A stretch of DNA of 64,000 bases from Hetaerina americana (taxonomy: Eukaryota > Arthropoda > Insecta > Odonata > Calopterygidae), in the NCBI GenBank assembly GCA_022747635.1, contig JAKTNV010000003.1, positions 14,502,911 through 14,566,910 on the forward strand, given 5' to 3'. Both the position numbers and the translations under genes were made by a program. Positions 12,217-23,960 of this stretch are shown one piece after another. Below the pieces are notes generated by a model that saw only the letters and a list, made by a program, of their open reading frames with translations, was not told the origin of the DNA and searched no databases. Position 1 is the stretch's first letter. Each line of letters begins with the position of its first letter.

Positions 12217-14955
12217 TGTGCGCTGCCTCTCAAGATATTGTCTAATGTGATATTTAACGAAAAGAATTACATCGCCGGCGTTACCGTTGATATCCTTCGC
12301 CCTTAACCGTAATCCGCGGTAAATACCCTGAAAACAGTAACCATTTGCATAAAATTCCGCACCGTAATCAACTAAATTCGATCTTCGGTAAAGGCACTTA
12401 GCAAACATAAAATATTAGCGGATAGTTGCGTACGAAAAGTTATCAGGAGAGGATAATACCAACCAATTTATGATATCGGAAGAGATAACGACGGAGAGTG
12501 GCGCCAAATGAATAAATCGTCGAAAGCACCGAAATTCATTCATGCTGGGGCATGAAGATAACTGCGCTTTTATCCGCGAAGTGAGCTATCGAAGGGAGGA
12601 GGTTTTTGAACAATATCACCTCCATTAAGAAGGAATGAGTCCCAATCATGGCGTGCAATAGCTTGGTGTTTTTTGTAACTTCACTTGACGCACTAAATCA
12701 TTTTCTCAACAGGCTTTCTACAGTATTATACGGAAAATACATTTTTTTTAAATTATTTAAAAGTCATAATCCTTCTGTAAGGGTTTTCTACTGAGTTATT
12801 TTCTAACCCTGAGTATATTTTGGAGAAAGAAGGAAGAAAGAGACTGTTTATTAACAATAATTAGTTTCAATAATTAATGTGTAATTATCCCGCGGTAAAG
12901 TTGAACGTTTTATTTTAAACCGCATAAAACCCTATCATTTCTATAGTTGCGAGAAACGATGCAGGCAGAGGAAAGGTTTAGTTGCGTTGGACAACATGAT
13001 GCGATCTGAGTTTAGGAATGATTTGATGTGTTGCTGGGTTTTCGTGTATTTATATCGCGTTAGGATGGGCTTATACGGATCGATGTGCTAATTCTCTGGA
13101 CCAATCCAAAACCTACCTTGAACTGTAGAGCATGTAACGTTAACAACAAAAAAAGCTCAACCCACCCGCACGGAGAGAAGCTCCGAAATACATAAATAAT
13201 GAGATTCCCAGGGAAATATTGAGTTTTAATATTTGATTTACTTAACAAAATACCACGAACAGAGTAAAAAGTGAGTGTTTTCTCAAGAAATCACTTAAAC
13301 ACTAATCAGTTGGTGATATTAAGTGATATTCAATCAAAGAGACACTGGCAGAAGTCTTACGATACAAAGTTGAGCAATTAAAATACGCACTTGACATAAT
13401 AGATGATGGTACACCATACGCTTGTTATACTAGCCACACAGGTAGGCAATTAACAAAAAAATAGGGAAAAATGCTTACGATAACTGTGGAGAGGAATTAC
13501 GCCCGGAATTGAAGAGACGAAAAGGAAAGGAAAAGGAATGGTGAGAGAAGATTGGAAGGCAATTATCTCGGCGGATCTTCACAAAGCCTGTCTTCGCTAA
13601 TGCTAGACGACATGCGATGAAGAGAACGGATAAACATCCGTGTTTGAGATACTTTTTATTCCGCTCTGTGCGAAGATCATGGAGGGAACTAAATGCCCCC
13701 TCGGGGAGATGAGTCGACGGCATGATTAAAGAGAACGCCACGGAAAGTTTTTTGAACCGAATACGAAAACGAAGCAACCGATAAATAGTTTGTTTCATGA
13801 AACATCTGACTTCCTACTTTATAAAGTGATTCTAATTTTTCGAAAAAATAGTGCATAACCAATGAAGCAAAAAAGGAAGTACGTAATCACCTGCCCAGGG
13901 AGAATTAATGCGATAAAAACAATTTGCAAAAAATCGTAGTTATGCCATTAATAATTTCCTTTGTTTTTGATATCTATGCATGTAATTTATGATTGATAAT
14001 GGCTTAATTTACTAAATGACAATCCCAAACACTTATATAACCGTAAGTAAAACCCAACAACTCCCAATCTATTATTTTCGATATTTCACTTCATTTAATC
14101 CGGAACACAATATCAATTTATTTGCTTCGGGAACTAATCAGAGCTCAACCAACTTCGTTGGAATAAAATGGAGGAAGTAATTAGCAGGGAACACACTTAC
14201 AAAAAACATCAGTAATTTTCGGGTCAAAATAGCCTTTCTAATTGGATTTGTAGCCTCGTGAGTTTGTAAAAATTCATCCCCCTACGATCAAGAGTCTCAA
14301 AATCACATGCTTAAATGAGACAGCAGCGAAATTATTCTTCAAGCATGAACTATTGCAAATAGGTCTCTGAATTAGAATAGTTCTGGAAAAAAAAGAAAAA
14401 TGATGACCGGTTGAATGTTATCGCATCGTATCTGGAGTTCCCACAGGGAGCGTTCACGGCCTCAGGCTAGTGAAACCGAAAGGCAATTCGAAACCGAAGG
14501 CAAAGACTTTGATTTAAGCGCCACACACGGAATATTAACCCTCAATAGGGCTAGCCATATGCCACGGTCCACATAAACGCCCCTGAAATACAAATGAGGT
14601 TGCCGCGCTCTCAACTTTGACGCTCGGGATCTTCAGGTTTCCGATGGGGGTGAACGAATGGCTCGGAAACGAAATGCCGTGGATGATGAAACTGGCCTTG
14701 GTTGGCACCACACTTTGAAGAATACGGTCATACCTATGTTAACTTATGTATACTAAATGAGAAGTCATTCGTTTAAATGCCCATCCATCGTCGAAATCAT
14801 TATTGTTGATGGTGGTATTAGTAATACGCACGACTAAAGGTGTAGGAAACACCCTAGCTGATTGCGGGATGAGCGACGAATGAACCAGGGCAAGTAGATT
14901 ACTAATCATATGGATGACAGGTGTTTTGATCGATCTTTAATGTAAAGGATTATAT

Positions 14956-14980
14956 ATTTACCTGGAAAAGGGAACAACAC
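14956..14980 (-). promoter_or_regulatory. Possible juxtaposed 3'/5' splice site
   Basis: On the minus strand a pyrimidine-rich run ends in CCCTTTTCCAG and is followed at once by GTAAAT. This has the layout of a ratchet site but a weaker donor than the site near 57.82 kb. Likely chance unless transcript data support it. Confidence 0.2.
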
Positions 14981-16394
14981 TTGACCCCGCGATAAACCTA
15001 CGCACGGAAATTCATTTTCTATGGTTCTCTGATAGAATAACAACAAGCAAACCCTGAGTAATTTATAATAAGCTAAATATTGAGGCATAAAAAAACTAAA
15101 AATCAAAATAACTCTACGTCTATTTAGTCCATAAGCATATAAGTAATTTATTAACTATCTACAGTTCTGTAAAATTATTACTTACCACGTGCAACCCAAA
15201 TCTATAATTTTTCGAAGCGGGAAGTAATTTTTCCTCTATTTATATTTTAATTTACATTAGCTAATGAAATCACAATACATGTAAAATACGCTTTCCTTCC
15301 CGAAATATGACCTGCATTTTTCAGAAAATCATCTTTTCTATTTAAAGCAACTTCCTAAATTCTTTATGATGAAACACGATATTAGGAATAAAAATACCTT
15401 AGTGTAATTAACTTAAAGTTCGTTCATGAACATCGCCGGTGGGTTACACAATATGCACACAAAAATGGTAGGGAGTTGCCTATTGTGTAGTAATGCAATC
15501 ACAGCTGCTTTCACGTTAAATAAATTTAAAAAACTACGTTATTATCGTAATGACACAAGATTTCCAAGGGATTTTCAGACTTCCCGCACACATTCCAAAT
15601 CCAGGACACTTCAAGTAACCAGGGTGAATCCGACCGTGCTGATACTCAGAGGCGCTGGGTTCGTCTCGTCGTTGGGGCACGCGGGGGGCCGTAGCAATCC
15701 ATAGCGCACGCGCCACGCCGGCGTTCAGTGCCGAATGCCCTGCATTCGCTGGCCAGCTGACGAACGACCTTGAAACCCTTCCGAGGAGACAGCGGTGTCA
15801 ATTATGGAGACTTCTCGGAGTTAATTAGACCACATTATCGACACAGCTACGCGAGGGAGTCGGCTTTGTCAATATTTCCTCCCAACCTCGCCAAGGGTGG
15901 CACAGTTAGTCACAGTGTTTGGTCAACAACCGAATGAGCGACACCCTCGTGAGGGTAGGCTACTTATATGAATGAGATCGAGTGTAGCGAAAGTAATTGA
16001 AAATTTTATGAATAAATTAATAGGTTAACGAAGTAGATCGACTTGACTTGGGTGGACTAGGAAGAATTGGGGTGGAAATTGATCGGAGATTCGGTGTAAG
16101 TTATTCCTATAACTAGACCTATTATTATTTCATTCATAAAAAAGTAAACATATAGATTCAAGTTAACGTAAAAGTGAGTCTATTTTTTAGGACGTAGGAA
16201 ACGTTATTCCTCTATTGTACGTATGGTAGGGTGAACCATTATCACATAATAATAGATATAAGAGAATATAGGAGTATTGTAGAACGATTAGACGTCCAAA
16301 TTCTCCGCCTATCACAGGATACCTGATTAATTGCACTCGAAGTTACCAGCGGAATTATTAGCTTAGTTGGTATCCTAGCTCTTAGTGATTTTCA

Positions 16395-16470
16395 TCAAAA
16401 AATATTTGTAACACTGTGTCCTTCCAAAATCTGCCTTAACTGGTAGAATAGCAAATAATAATGGTATTAT
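16395..16470 (+). repeat. LINE 3' tail fragment
   Basis: The stretch carries TGTGTCCTTCCAAAATCTGC and AACTGGTAGAATAGCAA, then an AATAATAAT-rich end. These are the terminal blocks of the same LINE family, here on the plus strand, and it lies tail-to-tail with the next copy. Confidence 0.55.
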
Positions 16471-16494
16471 GATGACCAATACTAAAAACTCGTT

Positions 16495-16745
16495 ATAGAT
16501 GTAGTTTCAGTAATCTACCGGCGAAGGTACGTTTCGGATAGACGCAAGCTACCAAACGGTAGAGCAACAATTCCCTTAGTCTCCCCCAACAAAACTCAAC
16601 CTGACATCAAAAATTACAACAAAAGACTCTTATTTTCCATGAACTTCCTCCCTTCAATCCATGCAATACCCCTATCCCATTCCAACCCCTTCCTTGTTTG
16701 CCTACCGTTCTTCCCTCTTTCACAGCCTTCAACACCTCATTATCA
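16495..16745 (-). repeat. LINE 3' end with coding remnant
   Basis: On the minus strand the frame still gives a peptide like the C-terminal end of the reverse transcriptase polyprotein (LKAVKEGRTVGK, then GIGVLHGLKGG). This matches the VIEGRMLGK and IGILDGMKGG blocks of the 54.0-kb copy. The 3' tail follows (GATGTCAGGTTGAGTTTTGTT, shortened at its end) down to a degenerate CCGGTAGA block. A 5'-truncated, decayed copy. Confidence 0.6.
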
Positions 16746-17550
16746 TTTAAAATGTTTTAGATATAATCATTATCATAAAGTAGTCTCACTCCCCGTAACT
16801 CTGGAATTACCGTGTCATTTTTGCACCAGCCGTAATTATCTTAGCCCATAATCCTTTTCAAAGAGATGGAATTGCTGAGTAATATTTCAGTATTTTGGGG
16901 ACTCTTTCAACGCTAATGGGGAAAACTGCATTACGGGAAAAGAGAATAGAAAAATATCAATACATAATATATATATAACTACAACTAGTAAAACAGAATA
17001 CATCTCTTGCTGATTGTTAATCATTATAAATTAGCATTCTTAGTGCATTTAAAACTGTGATTAACCTCAGTTAGTTTCATACATGCATTTAGAATCAATT
17101 TGAATAGTCAACACCCATAATAAAATTTTTAAATATGCACTGCGGACTGTGCACGTGGAATACAATGATCCACAAGCGATTGTCGGCAACTGGTAGCTAT
17201 CGTTTCACGCTATACTTGCTGAAGAGGATTTCATGATTAGGAGGAAATTAAACTCACTCAGAATGTGCTTAGAATAGCGCCGCGCGCCGGTAGGTAGAAT
17301 ATTAAACCTAATGCTGTGCCACACTTAAGTTCAACTATGTTATGAATAAAGGCAGTCATGGCAACAGATTTCGTCTCTTCGATCATTCAAGTAAAAATTA
17401 GATTAGTTGCTCTCCATCTTGCAGCGTTCAATAATTAACGTATGCTGAAATACACCATTTAATATTATTACTGATACCGACCTTTTCGGACACACGCAAA
17501 CGGAATTATACTTCACGAAGAAATGACCATAGTTAGTAAAGTCTGTGAAT
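16746..17550. other. No recognisable gene
   Basis: AT-rich sequence with a short TA stretch near 16,967. Nothing else is recognisable. Confidence 0.5.
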
Positions 17551-17558
17551 TATATATG

Positions 17559-17609
<51 letters not shown>
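17551..17609. repeat. (TA)n microsatellite
   Basis: A TATG-containing start, then a pure TA run to 17,608. It is the left border of a PLE 3' module. Confidence 0.92.
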
Positions 17610-17612
<3 letters not shown>

Positions 17613-17728
17613 AAAACACAGATTTAGATTTTTAGAATATAGAAACACAAAGAAAGGACACTCACAATTTGTTATTTGACGTTTCGACAGCAGTTTGTGC
17701 GTCGCCGAAGAGCGTTCCATTTCGAAGA

Positions 17729-17730
<2 letters not shown>
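17610..17730 (-). mobile_element. PLE-type 3' module between two (TA)n tracts
   Basis: About 120 bp lie exactly between two TA microsatellites. On the minus strand the order is CGCTCTTCGG, a hairpin (arms around 17,686-17,703), CGAAACGTC, then TTGTGAGTGTCC, TTTCTTTGTGTTTCT and an AAAACACAGAT complement. The block GTGAGTGTCC plus T-rich plus GTGTTTCT is shared with the 3' untranslated region of the Penelope-like coding fragment at 42.6 kb. It also gives nearly all the sequence of the fold-back at 21.5 kb. It is probably a PLE copy truncated to its last bases; the family assignment rests on that shared core. Confidence 0.6.

Positions 17731-17782
<52 letters not shown>
17731..17782. repeat. (TA)n microsatellite
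   Basis: A pure TA run forming the right border of the module at 17,610-17,730. Confidence 0.92.
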
Positions 17783-17787
<5 letters not shown>

Positions 17788-20395
17788 AACCCTCTCCTTT
17801 TATGAAGAAATTGCCTTGTGAAAGACGAAAAAGGTCCGACCTTCCGATTACATTTTCTGAGTTTATCCAAAAAATCTACAACGCGTTTTTTATATACCTC
17901 TCGGAATAAACACACGAACGTGTTTTGATACTTAAATTTCAAGTGATATAACAGCATGTTTAAGATACTGAGAATACGTACAGATATATCACAAGAACAT
18001 TGCGCCGACGTAGAATACTGTTTCGTGCACTTTCGCACATAGTTGTTACACTTTTATATCCCCACCTGAATGTATTACGCATGTATCAAATCTTAATTAT
18101 ATGACGAAAGAACTGTGACCGTACCCCTACCTTGCGGTTAAGCTCTGAAGAAAGAACTATTATTAGTATTAGATCTTATTTCCCGGACCTGAATTTCAAA
18201 ATCGCATACCGCTTACTTAAAAATTTTGTTTAGGGGACTGAAATTTATTTGCCACGACCACAAACGTACCCGCGGGATACTAGGAGTAATTCAAGTACGA
18301 AATATACCCTCGTATACGCAAAAATATTAAAGAGCCCTCTTATTTCATATATTCCCCCAAATTTACAATGGGAGGCATCCACCATTCAATAAATCTTATT
18401 GATTAATATTATCTCAAGTCTCCATTCCTCCAGATTCCCAAGAAAGGCAGAATCCGGACGTTGTCAGTTATTCTGATGGACGGGCAGAATGATATCAAAA
18501 TAACTGGCAACCAGGACAAAAATGTATTTCGAATGAGGTCGAAACAATGATTCAAAGTGTGACAAAGTAAATTAAATTCATACACAAAACCTTTTCACAG
18601 AGATGTTCGAATAATTAGTGATATTTCTTGAGTAAATATCAAGTAAAATTCTAGTTTTCAAATGTCGGCGGGATAACCGAAATGATTCAAAAAATAATTT
18701 TTACTATAAATGCCCACCTATTTAATTTCATCGCGAAAAATGACTCCAACTTCAGCCCACAAAAACATGTATTCTAATACAATTTCATCATTTTCAAGTA
18801 AAATGTGGAGATAGCATAGCGCTGGAAGTTTCAAAATCCACGCATAGTTACATCGTGGAATTAAAATTTGCTCAGAGTTTGATTTTCCTATGCCGATTCG
18901 ATGTGACATTACAAGCGATCAGCTACTTGGTTATCTTCTATTGGATGCCGATGTTTTTGAAAAAAATCAGTATATCAGCACATAAAAAACCTCCGTGCAT
19001 TCATGGCACTAAATATTGAAAAAAAAGGCCGCATTAAAATCAGTCAATATGGTAAGAATGTTATACGTATCACGTGGCACACATGTGATCGTCTGAGCCA
19101 ACCGCGTCACTAAGGCCAAAAAAATAAAGGTATTAAGAACATACAAAGGAGGAGATTAGCTTTTTTTTCCGGGGAATCAACTTCCTCCCATTCCATTGCA
19201 ACATTCCTCCCCTACCATTCACTAATGTTTTGTTCGACCTTGGTCCCGCGGGAAATTGTCGGATGAAAAACACCTTCTCCACCATTATCGTTTGGAATCC
19301 ACATAGGTCGTGCAAGTCCGCGATTTAGAGTTCCCCTCCAAGGACCTGGAAGAATTTTAGAAAGCATCAAAGCCGCAGTTCCTAATGCCGCAGTTCCACA
19401 GGTTTTGGCGGAAGTAAAATATGAAATGTACTTTGGAATCTTTGGGTTAAGGAAAACATAGACGCAACCCAAATATACGCACGCACGTGCATTATGCTCA
19501 AAGTATTGTTTTAACCATATTTTCAATAAGTTTCCATCGTGACGTGCTCATCTTTCCTTAATTGATTCTGGAGATAACCTTAGTTTAAGGATCGGTGTAC
19601 ACTTCCATTAAAAATGAGATAACGAATGGGTGCCGATGTGAAATTATTTGATAAATTTCATTAAATATAGTGTAAAGAGTTCCCAGCAGAAAAATATAAC
19701 CCATTTTTTTTACAATCACGGCATCGTCAGAAAGAATGGAAAGACGTCAAATGAGAATTACGGCTAATGGGGGTGCATGGGTTGGAGCCAGCGAGTCGGT
19801 CCAGGCTTTAACGGCAGCAACTCTTCTTGAGGCCACCTTTGCGAAAATGGTTGCAATTTTGGCCGCCGAAAGAAGAATGAGCTTCAGCGGGTTGGAGAAA
19901 AAAAAAGTTTTAATCTGAGTGAAGAAACAAATCTGACTCGCTGAAGCGCACTTTGGGCATTTCTTTTGAATTGGTAGAAATTCGTGTGACCCGAGATAGG
20001 CATAAATCGCTATGTGTGCGCGCACCTATTAATCTCGTCGCGTCAAGTACCTCTAGTGAGGATGACGCGGCGATCTTTAATGGCGGTTAATTTCCGTGAT
20101 TTTCCTCCCAATGCAACCGCAAACGCGCACCGTCACGGAACATTTCAAATTCGCGATCGCCAGCGAAAAGAATTCGTTCCGATGCGGCAGAACAGCAATC
20201 CAGAGCCACTTTCGAGTTCTCTTCATTTCCTCCGTCTGCTCGCTGCCACGCTCTCCGTCAAAGCTGGAACCACCGTTCGAAGGAATAATATCCATGACTT
20301 ACCATCAATCGCATGCAAATGCAGTACTCACGTACGCAGGCGCCTTTCTGCTTATCAGTTGAAAGAAATGTGCTTTGTATAATTACACGTGTTAA
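17783..20395. other. No recognisable gene
   Basis: Mixed sequence without recognisable coding regions. Open frames of 60-120 codons near 19.2-20.4 kb overlap each other on both strands and resemble no known family. Confidence 0.45.
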
Positions 20396-20525
20396 AATTC
20401 CGAAGAAACTGCGTGAGATGCCGCAACAGTAACTTTTAACGGGGTCATCCGCTAATATGCATTTCAATGCAATAATTTCAGAGTGTAAAAATCATTCGCC
20501 TTGACCGGGATCCGAGCCATGCTGA
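20396..20525 (-). repeat. tRNA-derived SINE, family B copy 1
   Basis: It shares a long ordered series of blocks with the copy at 49.3-49.5 kb: AAGAAACTG, GATGCCGCAACAGT, ACTTTTAACGG, TCATCCG, AATTTCAGAGTGTAAAAATC, CCTTGA and GGGATCCGAGCC. The last block is a decayed B box read on the minus strand. The rest of the tRNA head beyond 20,510 has drifted. Older than the 49.4-kb copy. Confidence 0.65.
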
Positions 20526-21399
20526 ACATCCTCACGAAAGAACTCGGGGAACTTGAGTAGGACAGTTTTGAGATAAAAAACAACAGTGCAGTACTGTCAC
20601 AGAACTTATTGCGGCAATTATTTCGCGGTTTTAATTAAAATTCTAAATGTATGAAGCTGAAACTGAAAAGCATACGCACATCCACATTATAGAGTGTTAC
20701 CAACTTTCAACTCTCACTGGAATTGTTCCCATGGCATTCCTCTCTCTTGAAATTGTGCAATTGATTCTCCGTATTAAGGTATGAGTTGTAATTGATGGTA
20801 TTACACTTGCGACGTAAGTTCACTTACGTAACAATTGAAGGTCTTGAAAGCAATACGTAACTAATCATCCTCCAGATTGCGCAAAGAACAATAAAATTCC
20901 TCGACTATTGACGCTTTCTGGCACATACATCGTCACGCAACAATGAATTGCTCCAGGACGCACGAGTGAGAAATTAACGCTAATTAACAGTTTTAATTGA
21001 TTTATTTCTCTTTTACATGGGCATATGACCATTATTTTCGCATACGAACCTAATGATTGTTCAGAGAATAACTGATTTGAGACAAATTTCAATATACACG
21101 CATTAAAAGAGAATAGCACGAGAAATAAACTACTTAGCCAGGAAAACCTAAATACAACATTGAAGCTCTCGAAATTTCTGGGAGGACTTGATAAGATTAC
21201 TCTTTGAATGATCTGTGCTGGATATATCAGCAGTAGTTGTATTGCTATGGTCAGTGGTTTTCGCAGATTTAGAGTAGGAACCGTTTAAAATACTCGCACA
21301 TATGCAATATAGATTGCGAGAACGAGAGTCCAGCAGGGCATTATGGGAAAGTAATATTTAATCCTGTGATTAAAGGGAATTATGAATATAAATATATAA
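20526..21399. other. No recognisable gene
   Basis: AT-rich sequence. The only structure I noticed is an 18-bp palindrome at 20,812-20,829 (ACGTAAGT on each side of TC). Confidence 0.5.
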
Positions 21400-21469
21400 A
21401 AATACATAATATATATATATATATGATATATATATATATAAATGATATATATATATAAATGATATATAT
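21400..21469. repeat. Interrupted (TA)n tract
   Basis: TA runs broken by ATGA and AAATG. It is the left border of the fold-back that follows. Confidence 0.9.
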
Positions 21470-21581
21470 AAATATATAAAAACACAGATGTAGATTTTTA
21501 GAATATAGAGACACAAATTGTGAGTGTCCTTTCTTTGTGTCTCTATATTCTAAAAATCTACATCTGTGTTTTTATATATTT
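21470..21581. repeat. Perfect 48-bp inverted repeat (fold-back) from a PLE 3' module
   Basis: The arm 21,470-21,517 and the arm 21,534-21,581 are perfect reverse complements over all 48 bases, with a 16-nt loop (21,518-21,533). The arm is the terminal segment of the module at 17.6 kb (ACACAGAT, TAGATTTTTAGAATATAGA, ACACAAA). The loop is its GTGAGTGTCC block. Absence of mismatches implies a recent origin or gene-conversion-like maintenance. Confidence 0.9.
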
Positions 21582-21609
21582 GTGCGTCGCCGAAGAGCGT
21601 TCCATTTCG

Positions 21610-21611
<2 letters not shown>
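21582..21611 (-). mobile_element. Second part of the PLE-type module
   Basis: The sequence GTGCGTCGCCGAAGAGCGTT followed by CCATTTCGAAAATAT equals 17,698-17,730 almost base for base. Here it directly follows the fold-back, and the part between (the CGAAACGTC hairpin region) is missing. This copy is therefore a rearranged form of the 17.6-kb module. Confidence 0.7.

Positions 21612-21687
<76 letters not shown>
21612..21687. repeat. (TA)n microsatellite
   Basis: A pure TA run of about 76 bp, right border of the rearranged PLE module. Confidence 0.95.
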
Positions 21688-21693
<6 letters not shown>

Positions 21694-23477
21694 CATGAAA
21701 TAATTGATGTGTTTTTCACGCTACTTTATTCTACCTTCTTTTCCTGATGCGTAAGTAATTAAAGGTTCAGACTAATTAACCTCGTTCGCATGACCGTTAC
21801 ACATTTAGATTAAAACAACGAAGAATTGTGTATGAATTGGTTTTCGCAAAACACTCAAATCCTCATAGGACGTGGGAATCCCCTCGCTGGATGCGTCCCT
21901 TGCGACTCGGCGGTGTGGGAATGGCTGTTAGGTGCAGCAACGAGAAACGGCTGCGACGGCGGATCGTAAGTTTCAAATGGGAGGGGGGAACGCGTTCATC
22001 GGAGGGAATTTGTGTGCGTGTGTATCCGAGTGAGAAAAAGAGATAGAGAGAGAGAGAGGGAGGGAGTCTCAGCAAAAGAAGAGGAGGAATTCTTATATAT
22101 GTGTGTCCGCTGGATGGAGACAAGATGGATGGGTGCATAAAGGTGCAAGAGAGCAGTGTTACGATAGGTGTAGGAAGTGGTCGGCGATGTCGCTGTTGTT
22201 GCAAGCGGGTGGAGCGGTGCTTGCGGGGGTGGTGGGGAGGGGGGGGGGCGGACGGAGGGGGGCGAGAGTGACAAGGGGAGGAATGAGGCCTTAAAGAGCC
22301 GCAGACCGCAAACAGAGATGAAATATGGAGGGGGAGGCATCGAATGACTGGCGCACAGATACGGTGTATGCACACGATACCACGTCCACCGTCGCGTGTG
22401 GCATGCGTGCATACCTGCACACATGTATAATTCACCCCCATCGACCTAGTCTCAGCCTCGGGAGTGCCTCTTTTTTCCCTCCCTCTTGACTGAACGAAAT
22501 ATTAAAAAGGCATCGGGCCCAACGGTTACCTGGGAGAGGCCGTCAAACCTGGATGGAAATGCAGACGAGCATAGAAATCAGATGAGACGACGTGGGAATC
22601 GATTGAGAATTGTCTGAATACGACTACGCTATTTACTCAGATGAGTTAATCCTTCCATAGGAGTATGCAGATGGCATATTCTTTATTGCTTCATATCAGC
22701 TCATCATCGCGAAACATTTCAATTCAAGAACCCGCACACAAATCTGTTTCCATTCCAATTCTTTTTTAATATAAAAAAACTTAAATATACATCACTACCT
22801 ATGGTATTCTTAGTTGCATGTTCTCTACAGTCTGAGTTTTTCTTTGGGCGGCATTTTGAGCTCAGCCTCATGGACTTCATTCTCTACTGGGAATACCATA
22901 CCCGCGGCAACATTTCTCGCACGTGACATTGTGAGTATGGGTGAAGTTTTGGAGTTAAGAGTCATAATGAGGTGGGTGATCTTAATCTATGGCCAAATGT
23001 TACATCAGAGTAGTTCGTGGAAAAATGCAATGTCCTGTAATTGGCAGAGAGCAGCGGAGAGGGCACGAAAGAAGAAGAGGAATGGTGGGATAGTAAAAAT
23101 GCTCTAAATTTAACGATTCCCTGTATTTCACTTCTACGAGGGAACACCTCACCTCTTTTCGTATTCTCTACCCTAACTATCGATTGGCCTTGCCACCGAA
23201 ACCGCATCTCGGGCTTCAAATGTTTCCTTTCTTTAACCAATTTAAAACCCCATTAGTCTCTCCGACACACGTCCTTCACCTTACCCAAGATCAAGTACAA
23301 CATTTATAGCCCCTTGATCATGACCTAATATTTTTTTCAGCCAAATAAATATTAAATATTTAAAGATAAATTATACATCAAATTTGGAAGGAATGCACTA
23401 TGGCATGCGGAGAAGTTCTTGTATTTGAACAGTATTTTATGGGAAAATGGGCATAGAGTATTGAGGACACTAGACAA
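21688..23477. other. Gene-free; purine-rich block at 22.02-22.34 kb
   Basis: A G/A-rich block contains (GA)n at about 22,037-22,067 and a run of G near 22,240. It yields long low-complexity open frames on the opposite strand (to 192 codons, rich in Pro, Ser and His) that I regard as composition artefacts. No other feature is recognisable. Confidence 0.5.
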
Positions 23478-23960
23478 AGAATTGTGTTAGCGAAAGAGAC
23501 ATTTGCAAAGGAGAAGAAATCGATGACGCTTGGTGCACTGAGAGTGTAAGACGTAAATAAAAGGTTATTAATGATTTATATGTAGCGTATTGCTCAATGA
23601 ACGTGAGGGATGGCATTGGAGGCAAGAGGCTAAGAGTAGATATGGAGGTTTTTTGGATGAGGGTGTCGCGGGGAATGGAGAGATGGAGCTAAAAAGGCAT
23701 AAAGACAAACGCTAAGGTTTTAATTAGGAAGACTGAAGAGAAAAAATGACGGAGAAATTAGAAAAAAAGGTAGAGAGAGTAGAGAAGGGAAGAAAGGAAA
23801 TATTGAAAGGCATTGGTATGTTGACAAGACCGTGATAAAAGAGAGGACGTTGGGTAAGCATGGTAGAGGAAGGAAGATAGTAGGTTTTTATTGGCAGAAA
23901 GAAGGCAGGCCGAAGTTACAAAGAAAAGCAAAAGAAATAACGCAGGGCAAAGGAAGAGGA
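23478..23960 (+). pseudogene. LINE reverse-transcriptase C-terminal fragment (broken)
   Basis: Plus-strand translation in shifting frames follows the C-terminal end typical of one class of non-LTR reverse transcriptase. It begins RIVLAKETFAKEKKSMTLGA and DVNKRLLMIYM, then after stops and shifts gives MEVFWMRVSRGMERW, corresponding to the EMWVWRRM block. It ends with VIKERTLGKHGRGRK and IVGFYWQKEG, corresponding to VIEGRMLGKRGRGR. Stops lie at the positions of the usual W-S-V-A-L-Y-G segment. The catalytic palm domain is absent. A 5'-truncated, inactive copy; which LINE clade cannot be fixed without a search. Confidence 0.65.

Larger units (their letters stand above)
8689..16394. other. Long gene-free stretch
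   Basis: No exon, RNA gene or transposon core is recognisable. It holds a purine-rich patch near 8,860-8,960, a run of G at about 10,759, and an open frame of 132 codons at 11,006-11,404 (+) with no family I recognise. A 19-bp near-exact tandem duplication lies at 12,178-12,216, and a splice-like site lies at 14,961-14,980 (listed separately). The rest is AT-rich unique-looking sequence. Confidence 0.45.

Noticed and set aside
17783..17796. Telomere-like CCCTAACCC
   Set aside because: Only one and a half units; no array.
17550..18038. 162-codon frame with tyrosine/isoleucine repeats
   Set aside because: Runs through two (TA)n tracts, which lack stop codons in some frames; not a gene. Frames over the tracts at 4.8, 21.6, 42.5, 43.7 and 60.1 kb are of the same kind.
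21863..22441. 192-codon open frame on the minus strand
   Set aside because: Lies over a purine-rich low-complexity block; Ser/Pro/His-rich composition follows from the base composition.
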